A DNA stretch of 22,814 bases from the IMG/VR virus record IMGVR_UViG_3300035045_000355, positions 1 through 22,814 of that record. One strand, 5' to 3'. This stretch comes from a virus. Of this stretch, positions 7,671 through 14,625 are shown in pieces. Under the pieces are notes generated by a model. It was not told the DNA's origin. It ran no database searches and saw only the letters and a program-made list of their open reading frames with translations. Numbering within the stretch: the stretch's first letter is position 1; each line of letters starts with the position of its first letter. The translations under genes and the position numbers were made by a program.

Positions 7671-8903
7671 ATGGCTAAACAAGCACTAGGTCTAGGTTCA
7701 GCAGCAAATGATAACTCAGGTGATACCCTGAGAGCTGGTGGTGACAAGATCAATGACAACTTTACTGAAATATACGGTGCCATTGGTAATGGAACTACAC
7801 TGACTGTTAGTGTTACAAACCCTGCTGTTGGTCAGGTTCTTAGATATAACGGAAGTACGTTTTTGCCTTCTGACTATACTCAACTTACTTCAGCATTAGA
7901 TGTAAATGGTAACAATATTGTATCCTCTTCTAACGGTAATATCGTTATTGATCCTAACGGAACTGGCAACGTAACTATTTCTAATGGAAGTGTCACAAAC
8001 ACTTTTAATGGAACTACTGGAATAGTAGACTTTCCTACAAAAATTCAGTATAAGAATGAGTTTACAACTCTTGGTGCTGCTCCTGCTGCAGCAACATATA
8101 CTGGTTATTTCTTTACTGTAGATGGTGATGATAATCCATATGTGAACATTAATATAACAGCAGGTGGAGCGGGCGATGTAAGAGCAAAGGTTGTAACTGA
8201 ATATTCGAGTATTGGATTACTTTCAGATGTTGATATTACTACTGCAGCACCAACCAATAACCAAGTCTTAAAATGGAATGGAACTAAGTTCGTTCCAGCT
8301 GATGATATTCAGGGAACTTCAGGAGGTGCCACTCAAAACCTCTTCGCTACTATCTTTGGTGACAGTGGTAGCACTACAGCGAATACTACAACAGACTCTT
8401 TAACAATTGCAGGTGGAACTAACATCACTACTGCAGTTGTTGGTGACACTTTAACAGTGAACTTCTCTGGAACGTTGACAAGCACTATAGCAGCGTTAAC
8501 TGACACTGATATGTCAGGACTCACTCAAGGTGATTCGTTGTTCTATAATGGAACTAATTGGGTTCCTACTAGATCACCTATCACATGGTGGGAACTTGGT
8601 GCTACTGGTAACGCACAAAACTTTACCTTTAACGGTCCTGGTTTCTCTGCAGCAACAAATGATCCTCAGATCTATGTTCAAAGAGGAGCAACATATGCTT
8701 TTGATAACTCTACTAATGGTGGTGCACATCCATTTAGAATTCAGAGTTCAGCAGGTTTAAGTGGCACTCCATACACCACTGGTCAAAGTGGTAGTGGAAC
8801 TGCAGTCCTTTATTGGACAGTTCCAATGGATGCACCTGGCACACTTTATTATCAATGCACAATCCATTCACAAATGAATGGGACTATCACCGTCGTAAGT
8901 TAA
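7671..8903 (+). CDS. Tail-appendage structural protein with C-terminal cupredoxin-like domain
   Basis: A 410-residue protein in three parts. The N-terminus (residues ~6-39: GSAANDNSGDTLRAGGDKIN, then DNFTEIYGAIG) is a motif known at the start of many marine phage fibre-like proteins. The middle carries three copies of a YNGT-W/F-VP repeat (LRYNGSTFLP, LKWNGTKFVP, FYNGTNWVP). The C-terminal ~105 residues (~304-410) resemble a cupredoxin fold: RGATYAFDNS, GAHPFRIQ, VLYWTVPMDAPGTLYYQC and THSQM-like loop CTIHSQM. His353, Cys396, His399 and Met402 match the type-1 copper ligands with the C-x2-H-x2-M spacing of amicyanin. There is no signal peptide. The start is the ATG 20 bases after the late promoter; the Shine-Dalgarno is weak (gcgag). 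Three bases separate it from the next gene. Inferred: a virion appendage. Copper binding is predicted from the ligands only. Confidence 0.85.
   Translation: MAKQALGLGSAANDNSGDTLRAGGDKINDNFTEIYGAIGNGTTLTVSVTNPAVGQVLRYNGSTFLPSDYTQLTSALDVNGNNIVSSSNGNIVIDPNGTGNVTISNGSVTNTFNGTTGIVDFPTKIQYKNEFTTLGAAPAAATYTGYFFTVDGDDNPYVNINITAGGAGDVRAKVVTEYSSIGLLSDVDITTAAPTNNQVLKWNGTKFVPADDIQGTSGGATQNLFATIFGDSGSTTANTTTDSLTIAGGTNITTAVVGDTLTVNFSGTLTSTIAALTDTDMSGLTQGDSLFYNGTNWVPTRSPITWWELGATGNAQNFTFNGPGFSAATNDPQIYVQRGATYAFDNSTNGGAHPFRIQSSAGLSGTPYTTGQSGSGTAVLYWTVPMDAPGTLYYQCTIHSQMNGTITVVS
8579..8900 (+). other. Cupredoxin-like domain with complete type-1 copper ligand pattern
   Basis: C-terminal domain of the 410-residue protein. 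His353 (codon at 8727) lies at the start of a strand (HPFRI), and Cys396 (8856), His399 and Met402 lie in the closing loop, CTIHSQM. That is the ligand order of plastocyanin/amicyanin, with the amicyanin spacing. The domain ends two residues before the protein's C-terminus. Confidence 0.7.
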
Positions 8904-8906
8904 TAA

Positions 8907-11900
8907 ATGACAAGAACTGTTCCTGGAACTGGTGCTGTAATCGAACCAATATTTGATGAAATATTTGGTGTTCGTGCAGTCAAAGTATTAAATGGAGGAT
9001 CTGGATACGTTCCTAATGATCCCCCACGTCTTACTGTGACTGGTTGCGGAACTCCTGATGAAGCAGCGTTATTATATCCAATCATTGATGCTGATTCTGG
9101 AAGAATCACTCATGTAAGAGTTCTGAATAGAGGAAAGGGGTATGATCCTCTAAGATTACAAATTATTCCTGAGCAGGAAACACCAAACGTCGTTACTTCA
9201 TTTGATGTCAATAGAGTATGGCAAAGTCATCCTAACTCTCCTACAACAGGTACGTTTACATCTGATAGACTTAGATTAGTTAGTGATAATCACCCTAAAC
9301 CAACTCAGCATTTCTTAACTGAGAGACAACCAGGCGGTTCTACAGATGTCGTTGATAGAAGTTTTGATCATACGATAATCTACCGTGGTGGAAAGGATGT
9401 TCCTTATGTTGGTCAAAGAGATTTTCAGAAAAATAAAGCACTTGGCATCATGGCAAATGGTGTCTTACTTCATACTCCAGAATGGGGAACAGCAGCAGGA
9501 ACTCCTACAAACTTCTCTGCTGATACTGTAAAATATGATTATGTAAAAAATACTAATACTTATGATGCTGTGAATGATAGTGGTATCTATTACTATCAAT
9601 CAAGTAAAATTGTAAATGAGTTTGCTCTTGATAATGGTGTATTTGATTGGGGTGATATACAACTCTACACTTGGAATATTAAAGTAGAAGTTGGAAGTAA
9701 TATTGTTGTTGGTGTATCTAACTTAGATGAAACACTTGGTTCTATTGAAGTTGGTAGAATTGTAGATGAAGTCTCAGGAACTGGTAGAGGTGAAATTTCT
9801 AAGATTGTTAGAGATAATCAGAATAATGTTACTAGAGTTTATATTAGAGCATTAACAGGTGATGCTTTCCAAGACAATGATCTTTTATTAGGTTCTAATG
9901 GATTTGAATTTAGAATCAGTGGTGATCCAATATCAATTAATCCTTATTATATTGATTTTGGAACTGATGCAGCAAAGTTCGGTCCTTTCACACCTGGTCA
10001 ATTCTATATTGCTCCCGAAAACATTCAAGTAAGAGCAAATTATCTAATTAAATTTAATCAGTCTGATGCATCTAATCAATTAGGTTCTCTTGGACATCCT
10101 ATAAGATTTAGCACAACTCCTGATGGTACGTTAAATAACGGAACATTATACTATGACAGCACTGGTGTATCTCAAGCACCTGCTGCAGATTATGAAAATC
10201 CTTATGGTGCATTATTCCTAATGAATAGTGATGAACAAACAAGGATTTATTTCCATTGTGCTTATCACAGATATATGGGAGGATATGCAGGTGATGAAGG
10301 TTATATGACCCTCAATACATCTGCAGAAACATACACTCCTACTAACAATTATTATGCTAGGGACTTTTATCAAAGTAATAGCAGTGATCCCAACACTATA
10401 GATAAGTCTAGATATATTGATGGACACTCAAAAATTCTTGGTGTTTCTTTTGATGGTTATCCAATTTACGGACCTTGGGGATATAATTCTAGTGGTGCAG
10501 TAGCAAGAGAAACCTCTTCTTATAGACTTAGAACCACTGCTGAATTAGCGGGTGCTCGTCCTCAGGTAAATACAGTATCAACGGTAACATACGCTGTTAC
10601 CATTTCTAATGGACAGTTCCTTTTTGGAGGTTCTCGTCCAAACTTTTTAGAATTAGATCGCGGTAAAACTTACATTTTCAATCAAAATGATGCATCTAAT
10701 GACAGTCAACACTTACTAATCTCAACTACGGACGATGGATGGCATGGGCAAAATCCTGTTATCATTGGGAATACTGCAAATTTGTATTCTGGCAATGGAA
10801 TTAAATATTATATTGACGGGAGCGAAGTAACCTATCAATCATATTTGTCAGGTTTTAACTTGGCAACATCTCGTGAGGTACGATTTACAGTTCCTGTGAA
10901 TGCACCTACTGCGTTATATTTGTTTGCATATACAACTGCAGGTCATGGAATTAGAACTGTTCAAGAAGGATATGTTCTAGGAGATTTGGTAGAAGATTAT
11001 ATTTACGATTCTTCTGTAGGAACTCTTGATGAATTTAACGGTAAATTTGCTGTAACACCAGAGTATCCTAACGGAACTTATGCATACTTCATGAGTGAAG
11101 ATAGTAGTGGTAATCCTGCATATCCATATGCTGTCGGTCCTAAGTTTTACGGAACACCATTATTTGAAGGAGATACCACACCTCCACAACCAACTGTATT
11201 CCCAACAGATGCAGAAGGTGATGTAGTTCTTGCTGATGATGGCAGTGTTTCTTATATCAAGATGACGAAGAAAGGTGATAATTTCTTCGGACCTGCAAAA
11301 GCAAAAATTCTTGGTGGGCAAGGATCTGGTGCTGTTGGAACTCCTACTGTTCAAACTGTTACTGGTTTAGCACTACTTGATGGTGGTAGAAGTTATGCTA
11401 CTCCTCCAACACTTATTTTTGAAGGTGGTGGTGGACAAGGTGCACAAGGTGCTGCTGAAATTGATACTCTAGGAAAAGTTACATCTATTGCAATTACAAA
11501 TCCAGGTGAATTCTATCAAGAACCTCCATTCATTTTAATCACAGGTGGTGGCGGTATTGGTGCTAAGGCAGAAGCGACCATCGATCAAGGTGTTATAACA
11601 GCAATTAATATTACGGATCCTGGTAATGGATATACTTCAGTTCCAAACGTTATCTTTACAAAATTAGTAACACTTAAGAGAAAATCTAGAGCACGTCAGG
11701 CGTTTAACTCATCAAACATTTATTTAACTGGTCTTGTTAAAAATGTTACGTCGAATGATACAGAAATATATGTTGATTCTACAGATGCATTTCCTGGTTC
11801 TGGTCAAATCATTCTTAATTATGAAACAATCACTTATACCTCTAAATCAGCAGGTAAGTTTGGTGGTCTGACAAGAGGTGTAAACTTTAATTATGATCAA

Positions 11901-13055
11901 CGGGTTATTCTTGACGCAGGTCAAAATGATTCAAATGGTGTTTCAACTTATAAGTTTAATGTTGGTGATAGAGTTATTCGTAAAGTTGAAAATGCTAATA
12001 ACAAAGTTGCAAAAGTATATGACTGGAATCCTGTTACCAGAGAACTTCTAGTTACTTTTGAAGTTGATGAATTAGCATTTATTGACGGTGGTATTCCTTC
12101 TACTGAAGATGCTATCGTACAGTTTGATGCAGGAGTTGCTTCTAGTGCACCTTCTGGATTCCAACCTCATACTGTTCTTACAACTACTGGATCTAATATT
12201 TTCTTATTGACAGATCCCCCTTCTCTTTTGGCAGACAGATCTTTCCAAGATATTCTACCAACAGCAGCAGGTGATGGAATTGCTGACCTAGATAATACTG
12301 GCACTGATTATGCCAATCAAATTAGTCTTGATGGTGGTATCTATAATTCTTTATATGGTATCGAAGAAACTCAAGGTGGAACAAATACAACATTATTCCA
12401 AGTTGGTGATAATGTAAAAGATGGAACTATTCCATTCAAGTATGCAACAATTCTGACTGCAGGTGCTTTGAGTGATGGTGTTGAACACACTGCACTTCTA
12501 ACTATTAAACTTGATGCAGCAAATGGTAATGGTATAAATTATAGCGTTAATGAAGTTGTTACAGGAGCAACTTCTGGAGTGATTGGAACTGTTGTTTCTT
12601 ATGATCCAACAACGACAACAGTAGTTGTAGGTAGCATTGTCCCATTTAATACTGGTAACATCAATGTTGGTATTGGTGGATATCTTTATGAGTTCTCTGA
12701 TAGTGGAACTGTAGTTGATGTTATTATTCAAAATCCTGGCACAAACTATACTGCTGCACCAACAGTAACGTTTGAAAATATTGGTGACATTCAAGCGACT
12801 GGAACTGCTGTTCTCACAGCTGCAGGAGACCAAGTTGCTTCTATTACTATCAATAATGGTGGATATGGTATTCAACAATCTGTTGATAACACATATAACC
12901 TACACCCCACAGTAACATTCACTAATGCAACTGGTGATACCACTGGTGCGGGTGCAGTTGCACAAGCAATTCTAGGAGGTGAGGACCTCGTAGGGAACGG
13001 TGGTGCACGATATAGAATCAAGAGTATTGAATATCAAGCAACTGTTCGCTCGTAA
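8907..13055 (+). CDS. YHYH-domain virion protein with two cupredoxin-like insertions
   Basis: A 1382-residue protein. The N-terminal ~90 residues hold two G-x-GY beta repeats (NGGSGYVPNDPP, NRGKGYDP). An interrupted YHYH domain follows: MANGVLLHTP (182-191) with GIYYYQ (226-231), GVSFDGYPIYGPWG (512-525), and EDYIYDSS...GTLDEFNGKF...TPEYPNGTYAYF...YPYAVGPKFYG (~696-748). Cupredoxin-like module 1 (~385-470) has His397, Cys451, His454, Met457. Module 2 (~575-685) has His602 but no Cys. The C-terminal half has repeated GG-x-GY-x-x-PP units (~775-910 and ~1265-1370), a DxxIYVDST...RGVN module (~950-993) and a VNEVVTGATSGVIGTV module. No catalytic site is evident. YHYH is a known family of unclear function, often in marine phage and bacterial surface proteins. 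The ATG lies three bases after the upstream stop, with no clear Shine-Dalgarno, so it is probably translated from the same late transcript. In T4, gene 7 precedes gene 8, but I see no gp7 similarity. Confidence 0.85.
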   Translation: MTRTVPGTGAVIEPIFDEIFGVRAVKVLNGGSGYVPNDPPRLTVTGCGTPDEAALLYPIIDADSGRITHVRVLNRGKGYDPLRLQIIPEQETPNVVTSFDVNRVWQSHPNSPTTGTFTSDRLRLVSDNHPKPTQHFLTERQPGGSTDVVDRSFDHTIIYRGGKDVPYVGQRDFQKNKALGIMANGVLLHTPEWGTAAGTPTNFSADTVKYDYVKNTNTYDAVNDSGIYYYQSSKIVNEFALDNGVFDWGDIQLYTWNIKVEVGSNIVVGVSNLDETLGSIEVGRIVDEVSGTGRGEISKIVRDNQNNVTRVYIRALTGDAFQDNDLLLGSNGFEFRISGDPISINPYYIDFGTDAAKFGPFTPGQFYIAPENIQVRANYLIKFNQSDASNQLGSLGHPIRFSTTPDGTLNNGTLYYDSTGVSQAPAADYENPYGALFLMNSDEQTRIYFHCAYHRYMGGYAGDEGYMTLNTSAETYTPTNNYYARDFYQSNSSDPNTIDKSRYIDGHSKILGVSFDGYPIYGPWGYNSSGAVARETSSYRLRTTAELAGARPQVNTVSTVTYAVTISNGQFLFGGSRPNFLELDRGKTYIFNQNDASNDSQHLLISTTDDGWHGQNPVIIGNTANLYSGNGIKYYIDGSEVTYQSYLSGFNLATSREVRFTVPVNAPTALYLFAYTTAGHGIRTVQEGYVLGDLVEDYIYDSSVGTLDEFNGKFAVTPEYPNGTYAYFMSEDSSGNPAYPYAVGPKFYGTPLFEGDTTPPQPTVFPTDAEGDVVLADDGSVSYIKMTKKGDNFFGPAKAKILGGQGSGAVGTPTVQTVTGLALLDGGRSYATPPTLIFEGGGGQGAQGAAEIDTLGKVTSIAITNPGEFYQEPPFILITGGGGIGAKAEATIDQGVITAINITDPGNGYTSVPNVIFTKLVTLKRKSRARQAFNSSNIYLTGLVKNVTSNDTEIYVDSTDAFPGSGQIILNYETITYTSKSAGKFGGLTRGVNFNYDQRVILDAGQNDSNGVSTYKFNVGDRVIRKVENANNKVAKVYDWNPVTRELLVTFEVDELAFIDGGIPSTEDAIVQFDAGVASSAPSGFQPHTVLTTTGSNIFLLTDPPSLLADRSFQDILPTAAGDGIADLDNTGTDYANQISLDGGIYNSLYGIEETQGGTNTTLFQVGDNVKDGTIPFKYATILTAGALSDGVEHTALLTIKLDAANGNGINYSVNEVVTGATSGVIGTVVSYDPTTTTVVVGSIVPFNTGNINVGIGGYLYEFSDSGTVVDVIIQNPGTNYTAAPTVTFENIGDIQATGTAVLTAAGDQVASITINNGGYGIQQSVDNTYNLHPTVTFTNATGDTTGAGAVAQAILGGEDLVGNGGARYRIKSIEYQATVRS
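10059..10317 (+). other. Cupredoxin-like module 1 inside the YHYH protein, full ligand set
   Basis: Residues ~385-470. NYLIKFNQSDASNQ leads to GHPIRFSTTPDG (His397, codon 10095), then RIYFHCAYHRYMGG with Cys451 (10257), His454 and Met457. Spacing is C-x2-H-x2-M, as in the neighbouring 410-residue protein. The His-to-Cys gap is 54 residues here versus 43 there. Confidence 0.65.
10630..10965 (+). other. Cupredoxin-like module 2, degenerate (no Cys ligand)
   Basis: Residues ~575-685. RGKTYIFNQNDASND and QHLLISTTDDG (His602) match module 1 strand for strand, and REVRFTVPVNAPTALYLF matches the strand before the ligand loop. The loop reads AYTTAGHG instead of C-x2-H-x2-M: Ala674 is in the Cys place and Thr677 in the His place. 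A type-1 copper site is therefore not possible. The module sits between the second and third parts of the YHYH domain. Confidence 0.55.
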
Positions 13056-13059
13056 CCCT

Positions 13060-13067
13060 CATAAATA
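13060..13067 (+). promoter_or_regulatory. Probable T4-type late promoter upstream of gp8
   Basis: cataaata matches the T4 late box TATAAATA at seven of eight positions, and the broader NATAAATA form recalled for marine T4-like phages at all. It lies five bases after the stop of the upstream gene in the only sizeable gap of this region. It would drive gp8 and the three coupled genes up to the terminator at 22539. Confidence 0.65.
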
Positions 13068-13070
13068 AAC

Positions 13071-13076
13071 AGGAGG
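13071..13076 (+). promoter_or_regulatory. Shine-Dalgarno AGGAGG, unusually far from the gp8 start
   Basis: A perfect aggagg, the only strong ribosome-binding site in the window, ends 16 bases before the ATG at 13093. Usual spacing is 5-10. In the gp8 frame an in-frame TAG at 13081-13083 excludes any longer form, and no GTG/TTG/CTG lies between it and the ATG. The start is therefore kept at 13093. Confidence 0.55.
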
Positions 13077-13092
13077 ACAATAGTATCCCAAA

Positions 13093-14625
13093 ATGGCAGC
13101 CCTATTAACTGATCAATTTAGAATATTTTCTGCAAAGAAATTTATAAAAGCACTGGAAGGTCCTGACGCAACTCAGAGTGACGATGCAGCGGGAACTTCC
13201 CGTGATCGTTTGTATCTTTTCATTGGTAGACCCCAGACTTGGGATAATGAAAACTCGCCCCCACAGGCAGTAGACTCATTCTCAGAATTTTCTGGATCGT
13301 ACGATGACATGATATCGATGAAGAGAGTCCTCGCTTCTGACACGATTCAGGTCGTTCGTAGAATTGACTGGGTTTCCCCAGAACAAACTACAGGTGGACT
13401 AGGTTTTACCTATGACATGTATAGACATGACTATTCTCCTACCAAAACTGCTGCTTCAGGTGCTACCAAATTATATGACTCAGACTTTTATGTTGTGAAT
13501 TCACAATATCAATGTTATAAAGTCATCTATAATGGAACTTCTCCCTCAGACCCAAATGGAAAACCTTCTACAGTTGAACCTACAGGTACTTCTACTTCAA
13601 TTATCACTACTGGTGATGGTTATCGTTGGAAATACATGTATACCATCCCTGTAGCATCGGTTCTTAAATTTTTCTCAAATGACTACATGCCTGTCTTCAC
13701 CAATACATCGGTAAAGACAAATGCAGTTGCAGGTGAAATTGATACAGTTGTTATCAACTCTGCAGGTTCTGGTTACAACAACGGAACTTATGATAATGTT
13801 GCAATTAATGGTGATGGAACTGGTGGTCGTGTTTCTATCGTTGTAGACGGTGGTAAGATTATTTCTGCTACTGTTACTTCTGGTGGAACAGGATATACAT
13901 TTGGTAAAATAAGTGTTGACAACATCACTGGTATTGGAACAGGAACTGGTGCCATAGTTGATGTTATCATTCCTCCTCCAGGCGGACATGGATCAGACGC
14001 AGTTGTTGAACTGGGTGCTTTCCGTGTAATGATCAACGCCAAACTATCATATGATGAAGGTGCAGGTGACTTCCCAATCGATAACGATTATCGTCGTATT
14101 GGTCTTGTTACTAATCCTTTAAAATTTGGAACTTCTGAATTGATTTCTGATTTGACGGTTTCTGCTACAAAGGCAGCAATCTTCTCCCCTACATTCCAAG
14201 GCAACTATGTGCCTGATGAAATTATTACTCAAACACGAGTTGTTGGTGGAACCAACGTTACTGCTCGTGGTCGTGTTATTTCTTGGAATGCCACAACTAA
14301 AGTTTTGAAATATTATCAGAACGCTATTGATGGTATCTTCCCCGAAGTTACAGGGACACAAAATGAGTTTGACGGATCTAACGTCATCAATGGTGCAACT
14401 TCTGGTGCAGCTGGTCAACCAGATGTTAATTTCCCTGCTGTTCCCAACTCTTCTTCTAGAACAATCAACAACACAGAATATGATTTGGGTATGAAGTTTA
14501 ACAATGGTTATTCCAAACCAGAGTTAGCGTCAAATAGCGGTCAGGTAGTTTATATAGATAATAGACGAGCAATCAGTCGTGCTAACGACCAAGTAGAAGA
14601 CATCAAAATCGTAATCGAATTCTAA
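13093..14625 (+). CDS. 8: Baseplate wedge subunit gp8
   Basis: A 510-residue homologue of T4 gp8 (334 residues), which forms part of the six baseplate wedges and, in T4, contacts gp10, gp7 and gp6. By-eye alignment: TDQFRIFSAKKFIKALE near the start; LYLFIGRPQTWDNENSPP against T4 FITFGRSEPWSSNEN; VLASDTIQVVRRIDW against VLPSMLDAVIPRRDW; TTGDGYRWKYMYTIP against EPGDGYVWEYLFEIP; NDYRRIGLVTNPL against KGFRQISIITNPL; and the C-terminus SGQVVYIDNRRAISRANDQ against SGEMIYMENRPPIIMAMDQ. The extra length lies mainly in two internal insertions: GSGY/GGTGYT repeats at ~205-305 and a DEIITQ...VTARGRVISWN module at ~365-460. The final TAA overlaps the next ATG by one base. Cytoplasmic expression late in infection, then assembly into the baseplate. 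Confidence 0.92.
   Translation: MAALLTDQFRIFSAKKFIKALEGPDATQSDDAAGTSRDRLYLFIGRPQTWDNENSPPQAVDSFSEFSGSYDDMISMKRVLASDTIQVVRRIDWVSPEQTTGGLGFTYDMYRHDYSPTKTAASGATKLYDSDFYVVNSQYQCYKVIYNGTSPSDPNGKPSTVEPTGTSTSIITTGDGYRWKYMYTIPVASVLKFFSNDYMPVFTNTSVKTNAVAGEIDTVVINSAGSGYNNGTYDNVAINGDGTGGRVSIVVDGGKIISATVTSGGTGYTFGKISVDNITGIGTGTGAIVDVIIPPPGGHGSDAVVELGAFRVMINAKLSYDEGAGDFPIDNDYRRIGLVTNPLKFGTSELISDLTVSATKAAIFSPTFQGNYVPDEIITQTRVVGGTNVTARGRVISWNATTKVLKYYQNAIDGIFPEVTGTQNEFDGSNVINGATSGAAGQPDVNFPAVPNSSSRTINNTEYDLGMKFNNGYSKPELASNSGQVVYIDNRRAISRANDQVEDIKIVIEF
13750..14000 (+). repeat. GSGY/GGTGYT beta repeats inserted in gp8
   Basis: Residues ~220-303 hold two units, VVINSAGSGYNNGTY and ATVTSGGTGYTFGKI, each followed by a Gly-rich stretch. 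T4 gp8 lacks them. The same repeat type occurs in the two genes upstream (7408-7566; 8971-9160; 11251-11660; 12715-12980), and a weaker copy is in the gene downstream (~16500-16640). Confidence 0.7.

Noticed and set aside
8895-8907. taataaat before the YHYH gene as a late promoter
   Set aside because: It does not match TATAAATA well, and its position directly against the ATG would leave no leader.
12498-12878. 126-residue minus-strand reading frame
   Set aside because: Rich in Ser, Asn, Cys and Ile, antisense to a clear gene; composition is that of a shadow frame.
12976-12989. Hairpin gaggt-gagg-acctc near the end of the YHYH gene as a terminator
   Set aside because: Only five base pairs, no T-run, and still inside the coding region.
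8907-13055. Assignment of the YHYH protein as T4 gp7 because it precedes gp8
   Set aside because: Gene order alone suggests it, but I see no gp7-like sequence; the visible domains are YHYH, cupredoxin-like and GSGY repeats.
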